Assembly: GCA_013696315.1 (NCBI GenBank)
Contig: JACCYU010000211.1
Coordinates: forward strand, 1 to 34,107
Direction of reading: 5' to 3'
DNA length: 34,107 bases
Origin: Gammaproteobacteria bacterium
GTDB lineage: Bacteria > Pseudomonadota > Gammaproteobacteria > JACCYU01
This document shows, in pieces, positions 25,266 through 33,819 of the stretch (its first letter is position 1; the number at the start of each line of letters is the position of its first letter). The notes under the pieces are model-generated. The model searched no databases. It saw only the letters and a list, made by a program, of their open reading frames with translations, and was not told the DNA's origin. Position numbers and translations under genes: made by a program.

Positions 25266-25739
25266 ATGCAAACGAAAAATCACGATGCAGGCAAAGGCCG
25301 GCTGGAACGGCTGGCGTGGCTGCTGGACAGCTCCATCCCGTTGCCGGGGACGAACTTTCGCGTGGGTCTGGATGGCGTGATTGGCCTTATCCCCGGCATC
25401 GGCGACGCGGTGGGCGGCGTGTTATCCAGTTACATCGTCGCCGAAGCCGCACGCATGGGAGTGCCTAAAACCATACTTATCCGCATGGCCTTTAACGTGA
25501 TCGTAGAAACCGTGATCGGCATGATTCCGATCGTCGGCGATCTGTTCGACATCGCGTGGAAAGCCAACAACCGCAACGTGGCCCTGCTGCGCGAACACTT
25601 AGGCGACCCGCGCCGCACGAGCACCCGCAGCCGCGTGTTCGTGATCGTTCTGAGCGTTGTCCTGTTCGCCGTTATCATCGGCATCATCGCGCTTGGCGTC
25701 CTGGTCATCGCCGCGCTGGTGCGGGCGCTGTCGGGGTGA
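25266..25739 (+). CDS. DUF4112 membrane protein
   Basis: 157 residues. The LDSSIPLPGTNFRVGLDGVIGLIPGIGDAVGG region is the DUF4112 signature (key pieces: SIPLPGT, GLDGVIGLIPGIGD, IPIVGDLFD). One strong C-terminal transmembrane helix (about 124-152) and weaker hydrophobic stretches before it suggest membrane attachment. The function of the family is unknown. ATG 25266 gives the natural N-terminus; the frame is open upstream into the ligD end. It lies 32 bp after ligD and may be cotranscribed with it. Confidence 0.85.
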   Translation: MQTKNHDAGKGRLERLAWLLDSSIPLPGTNFRVGLDGVIGLIPGIGDAVGGVLSSYIVAEAARMGVPKTILIRMAFNVIVETVIGMIPIVGDLFDIAWKANNRNVALLREHLGDPRRTSTRSRVFVIVLSVVLFAVIIGIIALGVLVIAALVRALSG

Positions 25740-25791
25740 ATGCGTGAAGTAGGCGTCCGGCGAGCATTTTCTCAGGAGCACTATTCAGAAC

Positions 25792-25829
25792 TTGACCCGG
25801 AAACCGAACGGTTTCAGAATGAAACCGTT
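25792..25829 (+). promoter_or_regulatory. Promoter and operator-like palindrome of the FitAB-type module
   Basis: A perfect inverted repeat GAACGGTTTC (25805-25814) / GAAACCGTTC (25820-25829) with 5-bp centre. A possible -35 TTGACC (25792-25797) and -10 CAGAAT (25814-25819) place the palindrome over the promoter, as expected for autorepression by an antitoxin-toxin complex. Confidence 0.55.
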
Positions 25830-25854
25830 CTGCATCTATCGTGAGACTATCGCA

Positions 25855-26091
25855 ATGCCAGTTACTCTTTCAATCAAACACGTTCCAGACCACATCGCGC
25901 AAGGACTGAGGGAGCGCGCGGCGACAAATCATCGGTCGATTCAAGGCGAATTGATGGCGATCCTTGAGGCCAGTCTCCACCAGGAGAGAAGGCTTACCGC
26001 GCGGGAGTTGCTGGAACAGGTGCGCGCACTGGGCCTGAAAACGCCAGACGACGCAGTGGCCATGATTCGCGCGGACCGAGATGCGCGCTGA
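25855..26091 (+). CDS. FitA/VapB-type antitoxin
   Basis: 78 residues. The N-terminus MPVTLSIKHVPDHIAQGLRE followed by RAATNHRSIQGELMAIL is a ribbon-helix-helix DNA-binding domain of the FitA-like kind; the C-terminal half would wrap the toxin. It binds its own operator and neutralises the PIN-domain toxin encoded next. ATG 25855 is chosen because the preceding frame (from 25792) overlaps the operator palindrome. It ends 26 bp before the toxin's likely start. Confidence 0.85.
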   Translation: MPVTLSIKHVPDHIAQGLRERAATNHRSIQGELMAILEASLHQERRLTARELLEQVRALGLKTPDDAVAMIRADRDAR

Positions 26092-26117
26092 GGTTCGCGC
26101 CTGAGAGGCTTGATCTC

Positions 26118-26507
26118 CTGGTAATCAAAGTCGTCGACGCCTCAGCCCTGGCGGCGCTTGTATTTCAGGAGTCTCGCGCCGACGAGGTGGCCGATCGGTT
26201 GGTGCAGGGCCGACTGGTGGCGCCCGCGCTTCTAAACTTCGAAATGGCCAGTATCTGCCGAAAAAAGATTGCAGTCGCGCCACGCCAGCGCGAAACGATG
26301 ATTGCCGCCTATCACCAGTCGTTGCGGCTCGAAATCGAGTTCCTTCCAGTCGATTTCCACGCGCTCGTTCAGACGGCGGAGAAGGCTCGGCTTACAACCT
26401 ACGATGCCGCTTACTTGTGGCTGGCCAAAACACTGCCCGCGCAACTGATAACACTGGACGAACGCCTCGCCAACGCGGCAAGGCGCGCGGCTCGAAGCGC
26501 CAGGTAA
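26118..26507 (+). CDS. PIN-domain toxin (VapC/FitB type), apparent CTG start
   Basis: 129 residues from CTG 26118. The four PIN acidic residues are present: Asp7 (VVDASAL), Glu42 (NFEMASI), Asp96 (TYDAAYLWLA) and Asp114 (TLDERLA). It is an RNase toxin held by the upstream antitoxin. The first in-frame ATG/GTG/TTG is GTG 26187, which would remove the catalytic VVDAS strand. Upstream the frame has only CTG codons; CTG 26118 follows GAGAGG by nine bases and gives the normal VIKVVDASAL N-terminus. A non-standard start is therefore inferred. Confidence 0.83.
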   Translation: MVIKVVDASALAALVFQESRADEVADRLVQGRLVAPALLNFEMASICRKKIAVAPRQRETMIAAYHQSLRLEIEFLPVDFHALVQTAEKARLTTYDAAYLWLAKTLPAQLITLDERLANAARRAARSAR

Positions 26508-26555
26508 GATGCGGCTGCGAAGACAGTGCTTATAATGCAACGAAGGGACGCTTCA

Positions 26556-29500
26556 ATGAAAGCTCTGCAACATGCCTGCAAGCCGCGCGAAACCGTTTTC
26601 GACAAGACGCGGCGTGACACAGTGCTCGATCTTGGTGATCTCATCCAAGACCGCATCGATGTGGAAGACTTCTTCGCGGAAAATCACGTCACCGAGGGCA
26701 TGGAAATCCTGCTGACGGAAGGCTTCCGCCGGCTGGAGCGTAAATCCACACAAGGCGTTTTCAAGCTGACGCAGGCGATGGGCGGCGGCAAAACCCATAA
26801 CCTGCTCGCCTTCGGTTTGCTGGCCAGGAACCCGAGTTGGCGTCGGAAGGTTATGGCCGGGTTCTACCAGCCGGCCGATATTGGCGAAGTCCGGGTCGTC
26901 GCGTTTTCGGGTCGCGAGAGCGACGCACCGTATGGCTTGTGGGGCGCGATCGCCGCGCAGCTTGGCAGGAAAGAGCAGTTCAAGGATTATTACAGCCCGT
27001 TGTCCGCGCCGGGACAGACGGCCTGGGTCAACCTGCTCAAGGGCGAGCCGCTGGTTATCATGCTCGACGAGTTGCCACCGTATTTCGAGTACGCGAAGTC
27101 GAAGACGATCGGCAACTCGGATCTCTCGGTGGTCACGGCCACCGCGCTGTCGAATCTCCTGGTCGCTCTGGGCAAAGACGAGCTCAGCAATGTCTGTCTG
27201 ATCATCGCCGACCTGACGGCATCGTATGCCGGCGGCAGCTAGAAGATCATTCACGCCCTGAAAGACCTGGACAAGGAGACCGGCCGTAGCGCGATGAACC
27301 TGGAGCCGGTGCGCATGAACACGGATGAGTTTTATCACATTCTGCGGAAGCGGATATTCGCGGAATTACCCACCGAGGACGAGATCGCGGAGGTCGCGCA
27401 AGGCTACGCTCGCGCCGTGCGCGACGCGCACCAGATGGATGTCACCAATGCCTCACCGGAGCAGTTCGCGCAGCGCATCGCGGAGTCTTATCCGTTCCAT
27501 CCTGATATTCGTGACCTATACGCCCGGTTCAAGGACAACAGCGGCTTTCAGCAAACGCGAGGACTGATACGCCTCATGCGCATCGTGGCCTGCCGGTTGT
27601 GGGAAACCGACGAGGCAGCCAGCAAGTATCTTATCGCCGCGCATGATGTTGATTTGAACGATAGAGAGACCTTGACCGAGATCAACCAGATCAACAACAC
27701 GCTGGAGGCCGCCATCTCGCACGACATCGCGTCCGGCGGTCAGTCGGTGGCCGAGATCATGGACACCAATCTCGGCGGTCATGACGCCCGTGATGTCATG
27801 CGTCTGCTGTTCGTGGCGTCGCTGAGCAACGTGTCCGGCGGCACCAAGGGCCTGACTGTATCTGAAGTCATTGCCAATCTCTGCGCGCCGGGCCGCGATA
27901 TATCGAAACTCCGCAACGAGGTCATCAACCGTCTGTTCACCGCCGCCTGGTATCTGCACACCAGCCGGGATGGCCGGCTGTTTTTCAAGAACGTGCAGAA
28001 TCTGGTGGCGCGGCTGCACACCACGGCCGAGAGTTACCTGCGCGACCAGTCGATCAAAGAACTTAAAGAGCGGCTTGTCGAGCTGTTCAAACCGGTGAAC
28101 GCCTGGTGCTACCAGCGCGTGATGCCGCTGCCGGCGGTCGATGAGATCGATGTCGCCCAGGACAAAGTGGTTCTGATTATTTCCGAGCCGCATTCCCAGG
28201 GTCTGAATCCCGACCTCAGGAAGTTTCACGAGAATCTGGACTTCAAGAACCGCGTTTGTTTTCTCACCGGCCAGCGCAATTACGACGCGGTGCTCAATTC
28301 AGCCAAAGAGCTGAAAGCGATCAACCACATCATTGGCGAAATAATCAGCGAAGGTACGCCGGACAACGACCCGCAGCTCGTGCAGGCACGCGAACTCCTG
28401 GACCGCGTTCAGACCCAGTTCCTGAGCGCCGTGCGCGAGACCTTCACCACGCTCTTTTATCCAACGCGGGAACGGCTGATGTCCGCCGATTTTCTGATGG
28501 AATTCAGAGGCAACCAGTATCAGGGCGAGGATCAGATCATCAAGGCGCTCAAGGACAAGATGAAGTACACGGAAGATATCAGCGGCGAGACCTTTCGCAT
28601 AAAGGTCGAGGAGCGGCTGTTCACGCAGAAGGCTATGCCATGGAACGAGATCCAGCGGCGCGCCGCGATGAACCCGGCATGGCAATGGCACCGCGCCGAT
28701 GCGCTGGACAAGCTCAAGGACGAGAGCGTGCACCGGGATATCTGGCGGGAGCAGAGCGGTTACGTCGAGAAGGGGCCTTTCGCAAGGCCCGCTACCGGTG
28801 TCAAGGTACAGCAACTATCGCGAGACGACGAAACAGGCCTTGTTAAACTGCGTATCACGCCGGTGAATGGCGATGCGGTCTATGTCGAGACCGGCGGCCC
28901 CGCAACGACCGCATCACAAAAGCTCGCCGGACGCGACTATGAAACCAGTGAATTCAGGGTCTCCTTCCTGGCCGTCGATTCCAGGGGCGAGTACGAGACG
29001 GGCGAGCCGGCGCCCTGGTGCAACCAGATCACCATCCGCTCGCGCGTCTACCAGCATGGCGACGCGCGCATGGTGGAGCTGCGGGCCGCGCCGCCGGCGC
29101 CAATCCGGTACACCAAAGGATGGCTCCGATCCAAAGCTGCAGGGCGGCCGCTACGATGAGCCTTTCGCCGCGCCCGCCGGCACGCGCCTGGTACTCGCGG
29201 TTGCCGAGTACGATGGCATTGTCTCGGAGTTGCACAAACGGGAATCACCTGGCACAAAGATGAAGGCGAGAAACCTGTCGATAAGGCTCTGCCGGCCACT
29301 TGGCGGCCCGCCGACGGTTTAACCTTCAGTGAGACGCGCGTTTGCTATGGCTTTATCGAGCGCCTGCGCAAACACGCGGGTCGGGCCGGCGTTCAGCGGA
29401 TAGGCGTGCTGGTCGATGACAGTCAATGGGCTGAGTTCATTCTGGCTGATCGCATGGCGCTGGATGCCGATCAGATCGAACGCACCGTCGAGCAATTGCG

Positions 29501-29624
29501 GGGGCTGATCGAAGCGGGTGAAATCAGTATCGAAGCCAGCTTCATCGCATTCGCCACAGGCCAGAATCTGCTCGACTATATTCAGGAGTTAAAGGTGGAG
29601 CTACGGCGCGGTGAGGTCGAGTAG
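26556..29624 (+). pseudogene. DUF499 (COG1483) AAA+ ATPase of a defence cassette, three lesions
   Basis: Reconstructed length about 1,020 residues, normal for the family. Walker A is QAMGGGKTHN (Lys79) and Walker B is LVIMLDELPPYFEYA. Lesion 1: an in-frame TAG at 27240-27242 (codon 229), after SYAGGS; the same frame resumes at once with KIIHALKDLDKETGRSAMNLEP. Lesion 2: one extra base in ACCAAAGG near 29115 ends the frame at 29159 while the family sequence continues one register on (DGSDPKLQGGRYDEPF). Lesion 3: one missing base near 29243 (GGGAATCACC) returns to the first register (TWHKDEGEKPVDKALPATW), ending at TAG 29624. AAGGGA precedes ATG 26556. DUF3780 starts five bases later. These ATPases accompany anti-phage DNA methylases. 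Confidence 0.88.
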
Positions 29625-29629
29625 TAAGT

Positions 29630-30277
29630 ATGGCCGCACACTCGAAGGTGACCTACGAAGGCTTCGGTTTCTGCCCGCGGGAATCCGCGCATCATTTTGT
29701 GGTGAACATCCCGGCCAGCAACCGTGAGGATGTGGCCATCTCCGAGCACTTCACGTTCGATGCCATCGAAGGGCGCAGCCCGCCAACGTTCGGCGCGGGC
29801 CAGAACGACGGCAAGCTGCGCTCGATCCTCGCGCGGCCGAAGTGGGGCGCCATCGCCGACGAGCTGCGCGTGGCGTTCAACCGTCGCCTCAAGGCGCAGG
29901 GGATCAAGGCGGGCCGCTGGAAGACTGGCATCAATCCTGTTTCGCGGTTATTGGGCAAGGAGCTGACGTTGCTGGCTTGGGGCATCGAGGAAGCCGATCC
30001 CGCGCTGATCGCAACGGCCATCAAGAACTGGCAGGGCCTTGTACCGGAGGAGCGCTGGTGGTTGTTCACCATGACCGCCGCCGCCACCGGCCACGCCGTA
30101 CATGGTCGCGGCCACGGCTGGCGCAAGGCGATCCGTTACGCGCTCACGGAAAACCCGGTGACGGACGCGCCGCATCAGCCGCCACCGATGTTCCGGCTGG
30201 TCGCGCGGGAAAATGAAATTACAGCGGGAAGGCCGGACAAACGGAAGCGCAAATCTTCCGGCAAGATCGCGTCATGA
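29630..30277 (+). CDS. DUF3780 protein of the DUF499/DUF1156 defence cassette
   Basis: 215 residues. The start VTYEGFGFCPRESAHHFVV and the segment RWKTGINPVSRLLGKELTLLAWGIEEAD fit DUF3780, a family found almost only between DUF499 ATPases and DUF1156 methylases. The tail is basic (RPDKRKRKSSGK). The biochemical role is unknown; a nucleic-acid-binding or bridging subunit is only a guess. It lies 5 bp after the ATPase stop and overlaps the methylase start by 4 bp (ATGA), so expression is coupled. Confidence 0.85.
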   Translation: MAAHSKVTYEGFGFCPRESAHHFVVNIPASNREDVAISEHFTFDAIEGRSPPTFGAGQNDGKLRSILARPKWGAIADELRVAFNRRLKAQGIKAGRWKTGINPVSRLLGKELTLLAWGIEEADPALIATAIKNWQGLVPEERWWLFTMTAAATGHAVHGRGHGWRKAIRYALTENPVTDAPHQPPPMFRLVARENEITAGRPDKRKRKSSGKIAS

Positions 30278-33228
30278 ACGACTCGCCGCGCGCGGCGGAG
30301 AATGCGCCCTCGATAAACTCCAAGCTCGCTGCCGATGCGGATGCCAATACCTTTATCGAAATCCAGTTCCCCGTCTCAAAGCTCTCCAAGGAAAGCTACA
30401 AGGAGCGCAAGGCCAACTACAGCCAGACATTGACCGGGCTCGGCAAATGGTCGGGCCGCAAGCCGCTGATCATGGTCCGCGCCACCATCCTGGGTCTGCT
30501 GATGCCGGCGAGCGACGATCCGCAAAAAGATCGTGAGATCTTTCTGAAGGTCCTCACCATGGACGAGGTGGGCTTGTGGCGGCGCAAGCGCAAGAGCATT
30601 TCTCTGCGCGATATCCATGCGCGGCTGAGTGACGCGGAGCGTCGATCATGGTTCGACGCCGACGCGAATCCCGAGCGCCCTGGATTGATAAGCGGCTTGA
30701 CCCGCGTGCAGAAAGACGAACTGCAAAGACTTGTTTTCGACCGCCTGAGCTACGACGGCAAGCTGGTTTACTACGACCGGCCCGAGCAGATTGACGGCCC
30801 ATCGGAGCAGGCGTGGATTGAGATCAACGCCCACCTGAACACGCACGCGAACAATCTGCCGGAACTCGTGCGCGAGCTGGGCATGCGGCGTTTCGGTCAC
30901 GCGCCTAGAGTCGGCGATGCGTTCTGCGGCGGCGGCAGCGTGCCGTTCGAGGCGGCGCGCATGGGTTGCGAAGCGTATGGCTCGGACCTGAATCCGGTCG
31001 GCGCTTTACTCACCTGGGGCGCGCTGAACATCGTCGGCGGCGGCGAGGAAGTCGCCAAGCCGGTGCGCGCGGCGCAAAAAAAGGTCTGCGAAGCCGTTGA
31101 CCGGCAGGTCACCGAGTGGGGCATCGAGCACAACGCGCAGGACTGGCGCGCGGACGCCTATCTTTATTGCACCGAAACGATTTGCCCGGAATGCGGCTGG
31201 AAAATACCGCTCGCGCCATCCTGGGTGATCGGTGAGAAGACACATACGATTGCGCGCCTTGAAGCCGATGAGCAGAATCGTTGCTTTCACATCGAAATAC
31301 ACGAGGGCGTTCCGAAAGAAGAACTGGCTGACGCCCGCGGAAGAGGCACGGTGCGTAGCTCACGTCTGGAATGTCCGCATTGTCGGAACTCCACGCCGAT
31401 AAATGTCATTCGCGGCGACCGGCGCGGTGACGGTGTCAAAACCTACGGTTTGCGTTTGTGGGAGAACGAAGACGTGACCCCGCGCCCGGACGACGTGTTT
31501 CAGGAACGGCTTTATTGCATCCGCTGGGTGGAAACCTGGATTGACGATGCGGGCACGCCGCATCGAAAACGTCACTATCGCGCGCCCGACGCGGCGGACC
31601 TGGAGCGCGAGCAGAAGGTGCTGACGTTGCTGCAAGAGCGCTTCGCCGACTGGCAGGCCAGGGGCTATATTCCCAGCCGGCGGATCGAGCCGGGCGACAA
31701 AACCGATGAGCCGATCCGCACGCGCGGCTGGACGCATTGGCATCATCTGTTCACGCCGCGGCAGTTGTTAGTGCATGGTCTAATCATAGAAGACGTTTTC
31801 GAAGAAAGTGCAGGAGATGCAGCCAAGGTCTCCGGGCTATTCATTGCAGGCCGGTGTGCCGATTGGGATTCTCGTCTAGCTCGATGGATAGCAGATGCTA
31901 CGAAGGAGAATGGAGCGCAAACGTTCAGTAACCAAGCTTTGAATACGCTGAGCAACTTTTATGGAAGGCCTTTAAGTCTTCTGACCACAACCATTTTAGC
32001 TCCGATCGAAAGCTCTAGGCTCTTTGGCGGAGCGCTGGTAGCAACATCTGATGCCCGCGAAGTGGAAGACGACTCGGACATCTGGGTAACCGATCCCCCC
32101 TACGCCGACGCCATTAACTACCACGAGCTTTCCGAGTTCTTCCTCGCCTGGTACGAAAAGCACCTGCCCGGGCTGTTCCCAGACTGGCACACTGACAGCA
32201 AGCGCGCTTTAGCGATCCGGGGATCGGGAAGAGACTTCCGGCAGGGCATGGTCGACGCTTACCGGAATCTGGCTTCCCACATGCCGGATAACGGCCTGCA
32301 GGTAGTCATGTTTACGCATCAGGATGCGAGCGTATGGGCGGATCTCGCCTTGATTCTGTGGGCCGCGGGACTGCGCGTTACGGCAGCTTGGACTATTGCG
32401 ACCGAGACGGAATCCGCGCTGAAGGAAGGCAACTATGTGCAGGGCACGGTGTTGATGGTGCTGCGCAAGCAGATGGCCGGGGAAACCGCGTTTCTTGACG
32501 AGATCGTGCCGCAAGTCGAGATCGAAGTCGAAGCTCAGCTTGCCTCTATGCTCAAACTTGAAGACAAGGACGACCCCAATTTCAGCGACGCTGATTACCA
32601 GCTCGCCGCCTACGCCGCCGCGCTGCGCGTGTTGACGCAGTACAAGGGCATCCAGGAGCTGGACGTGAACTACGAACTCGCCAGCGAGCGAAAACGGGGC
32701 CAGACTTCGCCCATCGAGAAGATCATCGAAGACGCGGTCAAGACCGCCAGCAACTTTCTCGTGCCCAAAGGTATCGACAAGCCTCTGTGGCGGCGGTTGA
32801 GCGCGGAAGAAAAGTTTTATCTGAAGGCCCTCGAAGTCGAGTCCCACGGCGACTATCGCAGCGGCGTGTTTCAGGAGTTCGCGCGCGGCTTCGGCGTGCG
32901 TGAGTACGATGATCTTCTACACAGCGGCAAGGCGAATCAGACGCGGCTCAAAACGGCCTCGGAATTCAAGCGCAAAGGACTGGGTGGCGACGGCTTCGCG
33001 GCAACACTGTTGCGTCAGGTGCTGTTCGCCGTGTTCCGCGTCGCCGAACGCGAGGAAACCAAAGAGGGTATGACCTGGCTCAAAACGGAGATTGCCGATT
33101 ACTGGGCGCAGCGGGAGAATATCGTCGATCTGGCCCGTTATCTCAGCGGCTTGCCAATGCCGCACTGGGCGCGGGACGTCGCCGCGGCGCGTCTATTGGC
33201 CGGCGCGGTGGAAAACGATCACGTGTGA
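30274..33228 (+). CDS. DUF1156 (COG1743) Zn-ribbon adenine-specific DNA methylase
   Basis: 984 residues. SAM-binding motif I lies near 215-235 (DAFCGGGSVPFEAARMG, then SDLNPVGALL). A Zn-ribbon follows (Cys304/Cys307 in CPECGWK; Cys367/Cys370 in CPHCRN), then catalytic DPPY at 607-610 (WVTDPPYADAINYHE), with a long insertion between motif I and DPPY likely to contain target recognition. It modifies adenines so that the partner system can tell self from phage DNA (inferred from family). From about 31768 to 32052 the codons turn AT-rich (TTA, CTA, ATA, AGG) against a GC-rich background. The frame is intact. Confidence 0.92.
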   Translation: MNDSPRAAENAPSINSKLAADADANTFIEIQFPVSKLSKESYKERKANYSQTLTGLGKWSGRKPLIMVRATILGLLMPASDDPQKDREIFLKVLTMDEVGLWRRKRKSISLRDIHARLSDAERRSWFDADANPERPGLISGLTRVQKDELQRLVFDRLSYDGKLVYYDRPEQIDGPSEQAWIEINAHLNTHANNLPELVRELGMRRFGHAPRVGDAFCGGGSVPFEAARMGCEAYGSDLNPVGALLTWGALNIVGGGEEVAKPVRAAQKKVCEAVDRQVTEWGIEHNAQDWRADAYLYCTETICPECGWKIPLAPSWVIGEKTHTIARLEADEQNRCFHIEIHEGVPKEELADARGRGTVRSSRLECPHCRNSTPINVIRGDRRGDGVKTYGLRLWENEDVTPRPDDVFQERLYCIRWVETWIDDAGTPHRKRHYRAPDAADLEREQKVLTLLQERFADWQARGYIPSRRIEPGDKTDEPIRTRGWTHWHHLFTPRQLLVHGLIIEDVFEESAGDAAKVSGLFIAGRCADWDSRLARWIADATKENGAQTFSNQALNTLSNFYGRPLSLLTTTILAPIESSRLFGGALVATSDAREVEDDSDIWVTDPPYADAINYHELSEFFLAWYEKHLPGLFPDWHTDSKRALAIRGSGRDFRQGMVDAYRNLASHMPDNGLQVVMFTHQDASVWADLALILWAAGLRVTAAWTIATETESALKEGNYVQGTVLMVLRKQMAGETAFLDEIVPQVEIEVEAQLASMLKLEDKDDPNFSDADYQLAAYAAALRVLTQYKGIQELDVNYELASERKRGQTSPIEKIIEDAVKTASNFLVPKGIDKPLWRRLSAEEKFYLKALEVESHGDYRSGVFQEFARGFGVREYDDLLHSGKANQTRLKTASEFKRKGLGGDGFAATLLRQVLFAVFRVAEREETKEGMTWLKTEIADYWAQRENIVDLARYLSGLPMPHWARDVAAARLLAGAVENDHV

Positions 33229-33260
33229 TTACAAGATGCGCCTTATCGGAGGTCAGCACT

Positions 33261-33512
33261 ATGAAATTTACGCGAATTACGATTAACCCCAAACAGATGG
33301 GTGGGGCACCGTGCGTACGGGGCCTGCGCATACCTGTCGCAACCGTGGTGGGCATGGCGGGCGACGGAATGGCGGAGACCGAGATCCTCAAGGCTTACCC
33401 GGACCTGGAGCCGCAAGACATCCATGAAGCACTGCAATATGCGGCTGAGGCCGTGCGGGAACGCGAGCTGCCTTGGCACGTTAACAGACAGGGGGAGATC
33501 GCAATACGATGA
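33261..33512 (+). CDS. DUF433 antitoxin-like protein
   Basis: 83 residues. The start MKFTRITINPKQMGGAPCVRG and IPVATVVGM, then the helical ILKAYPDLEPQDIHEALQYAAE, match DUF433, a winged-helix-like family usually paired with a DUF5615 PIN-like toxin. GGAGGT lies upstream of the ATG. No DUF5615 partner follows; the stop overlaps the next antitoxin-like gene by ATGA. It may act as the regulator of the downstream RelB-ParE pair or be an orphan. Confidence 0.85.
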   Translation: MKFTRITINPKQMGGAPCVRGLRIPVATVVGMAGDGMAETEILKAYPDLEPQDIHEALQYAAEAVRERELPWHVNRQGEIAIR

Positions 33513-33718
33513 ACACCACTGTAAAGGAAGCCGCCAGAAAACTTGTCGAGGAACTGCCCGATGAAGCGACCTGGGACGATCTCATGTACGAGATATACGT
33601 CCTGCAGAAGATCGAGGAGGGTGTGCGGGCGGCGGATGAAGGGCGAGTCTTGTCTCACGAAGAGGTCAGGCAGCGGTTCGGCCTTAAGAGCCTATCCCAA
33701 AATTCTCAGGGCTCGTAA
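33509..33718 (+). CDS. RelB-like antitoxin, C-terminus altered by a MITE
   Basis: 69 residues. The core KLVEELPDEATWDDLMYEIY, then QKIEEGVRAADEGRVLSHEEVRQRFGLK, is the small antitoxin commonly encoded before RelE/ParE toxins. The native end is probably at RFGLK: the last nine residues (SLSQNSQGS) and the TAA are encoded by the inserted 129-bp element. Removing the element restores AAG-TGA, with the stop overlapping the toxin GTG. Antitoxin function probably survives, but translational coupling to the toxin is lost. Confidence 0.85.
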   Translation: MNTTVKEAARKLVEELPDEATWDDLMYEIYVLQKIEEGVRAADEGRVLSHEEVRQRFGLKSLSQNSQGS

Positions 33719-33816
33719 TTCCCGCTCGTGTTGAGCCTGTCGAAGCACGACCGGAAGCGATTGCAGTGCATGGTACTTCGACAGGCTCAGTGCGAACGGA
33801 ATTTTGGGACAGGCTC
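33688..33816. mobile_element. 129-bp MITE-like element with TAA target duplication
   Basis: Terminal inverted repeats GAGCCTATCCCAAAATTC (33688-33705) and GAATTTTGGGACAGGCTC (33799-33816) match at 17 of 18 positions. TAA flanks both ends (33685-33687, 33817-33819). An inner inverted pair GAGCCTGTCGAAG / CTTCGACAGGCTC is the widespread palindromic repeat seen in many bacterial genomes. No coding capacity. The repeat type and TNA target suggest mobilisation by an IS5-family transposase (inference). Confidence 0.85.
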
Positions 33817-33819
33817 TAA

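Noticed and set aside
16897-27242. Reassignment of TAG to a sense codon (for example pyrrolysine)
   Set aside because: TAG ends several intact genes at the expected length, and no suppressor tRNA is seen in the window.
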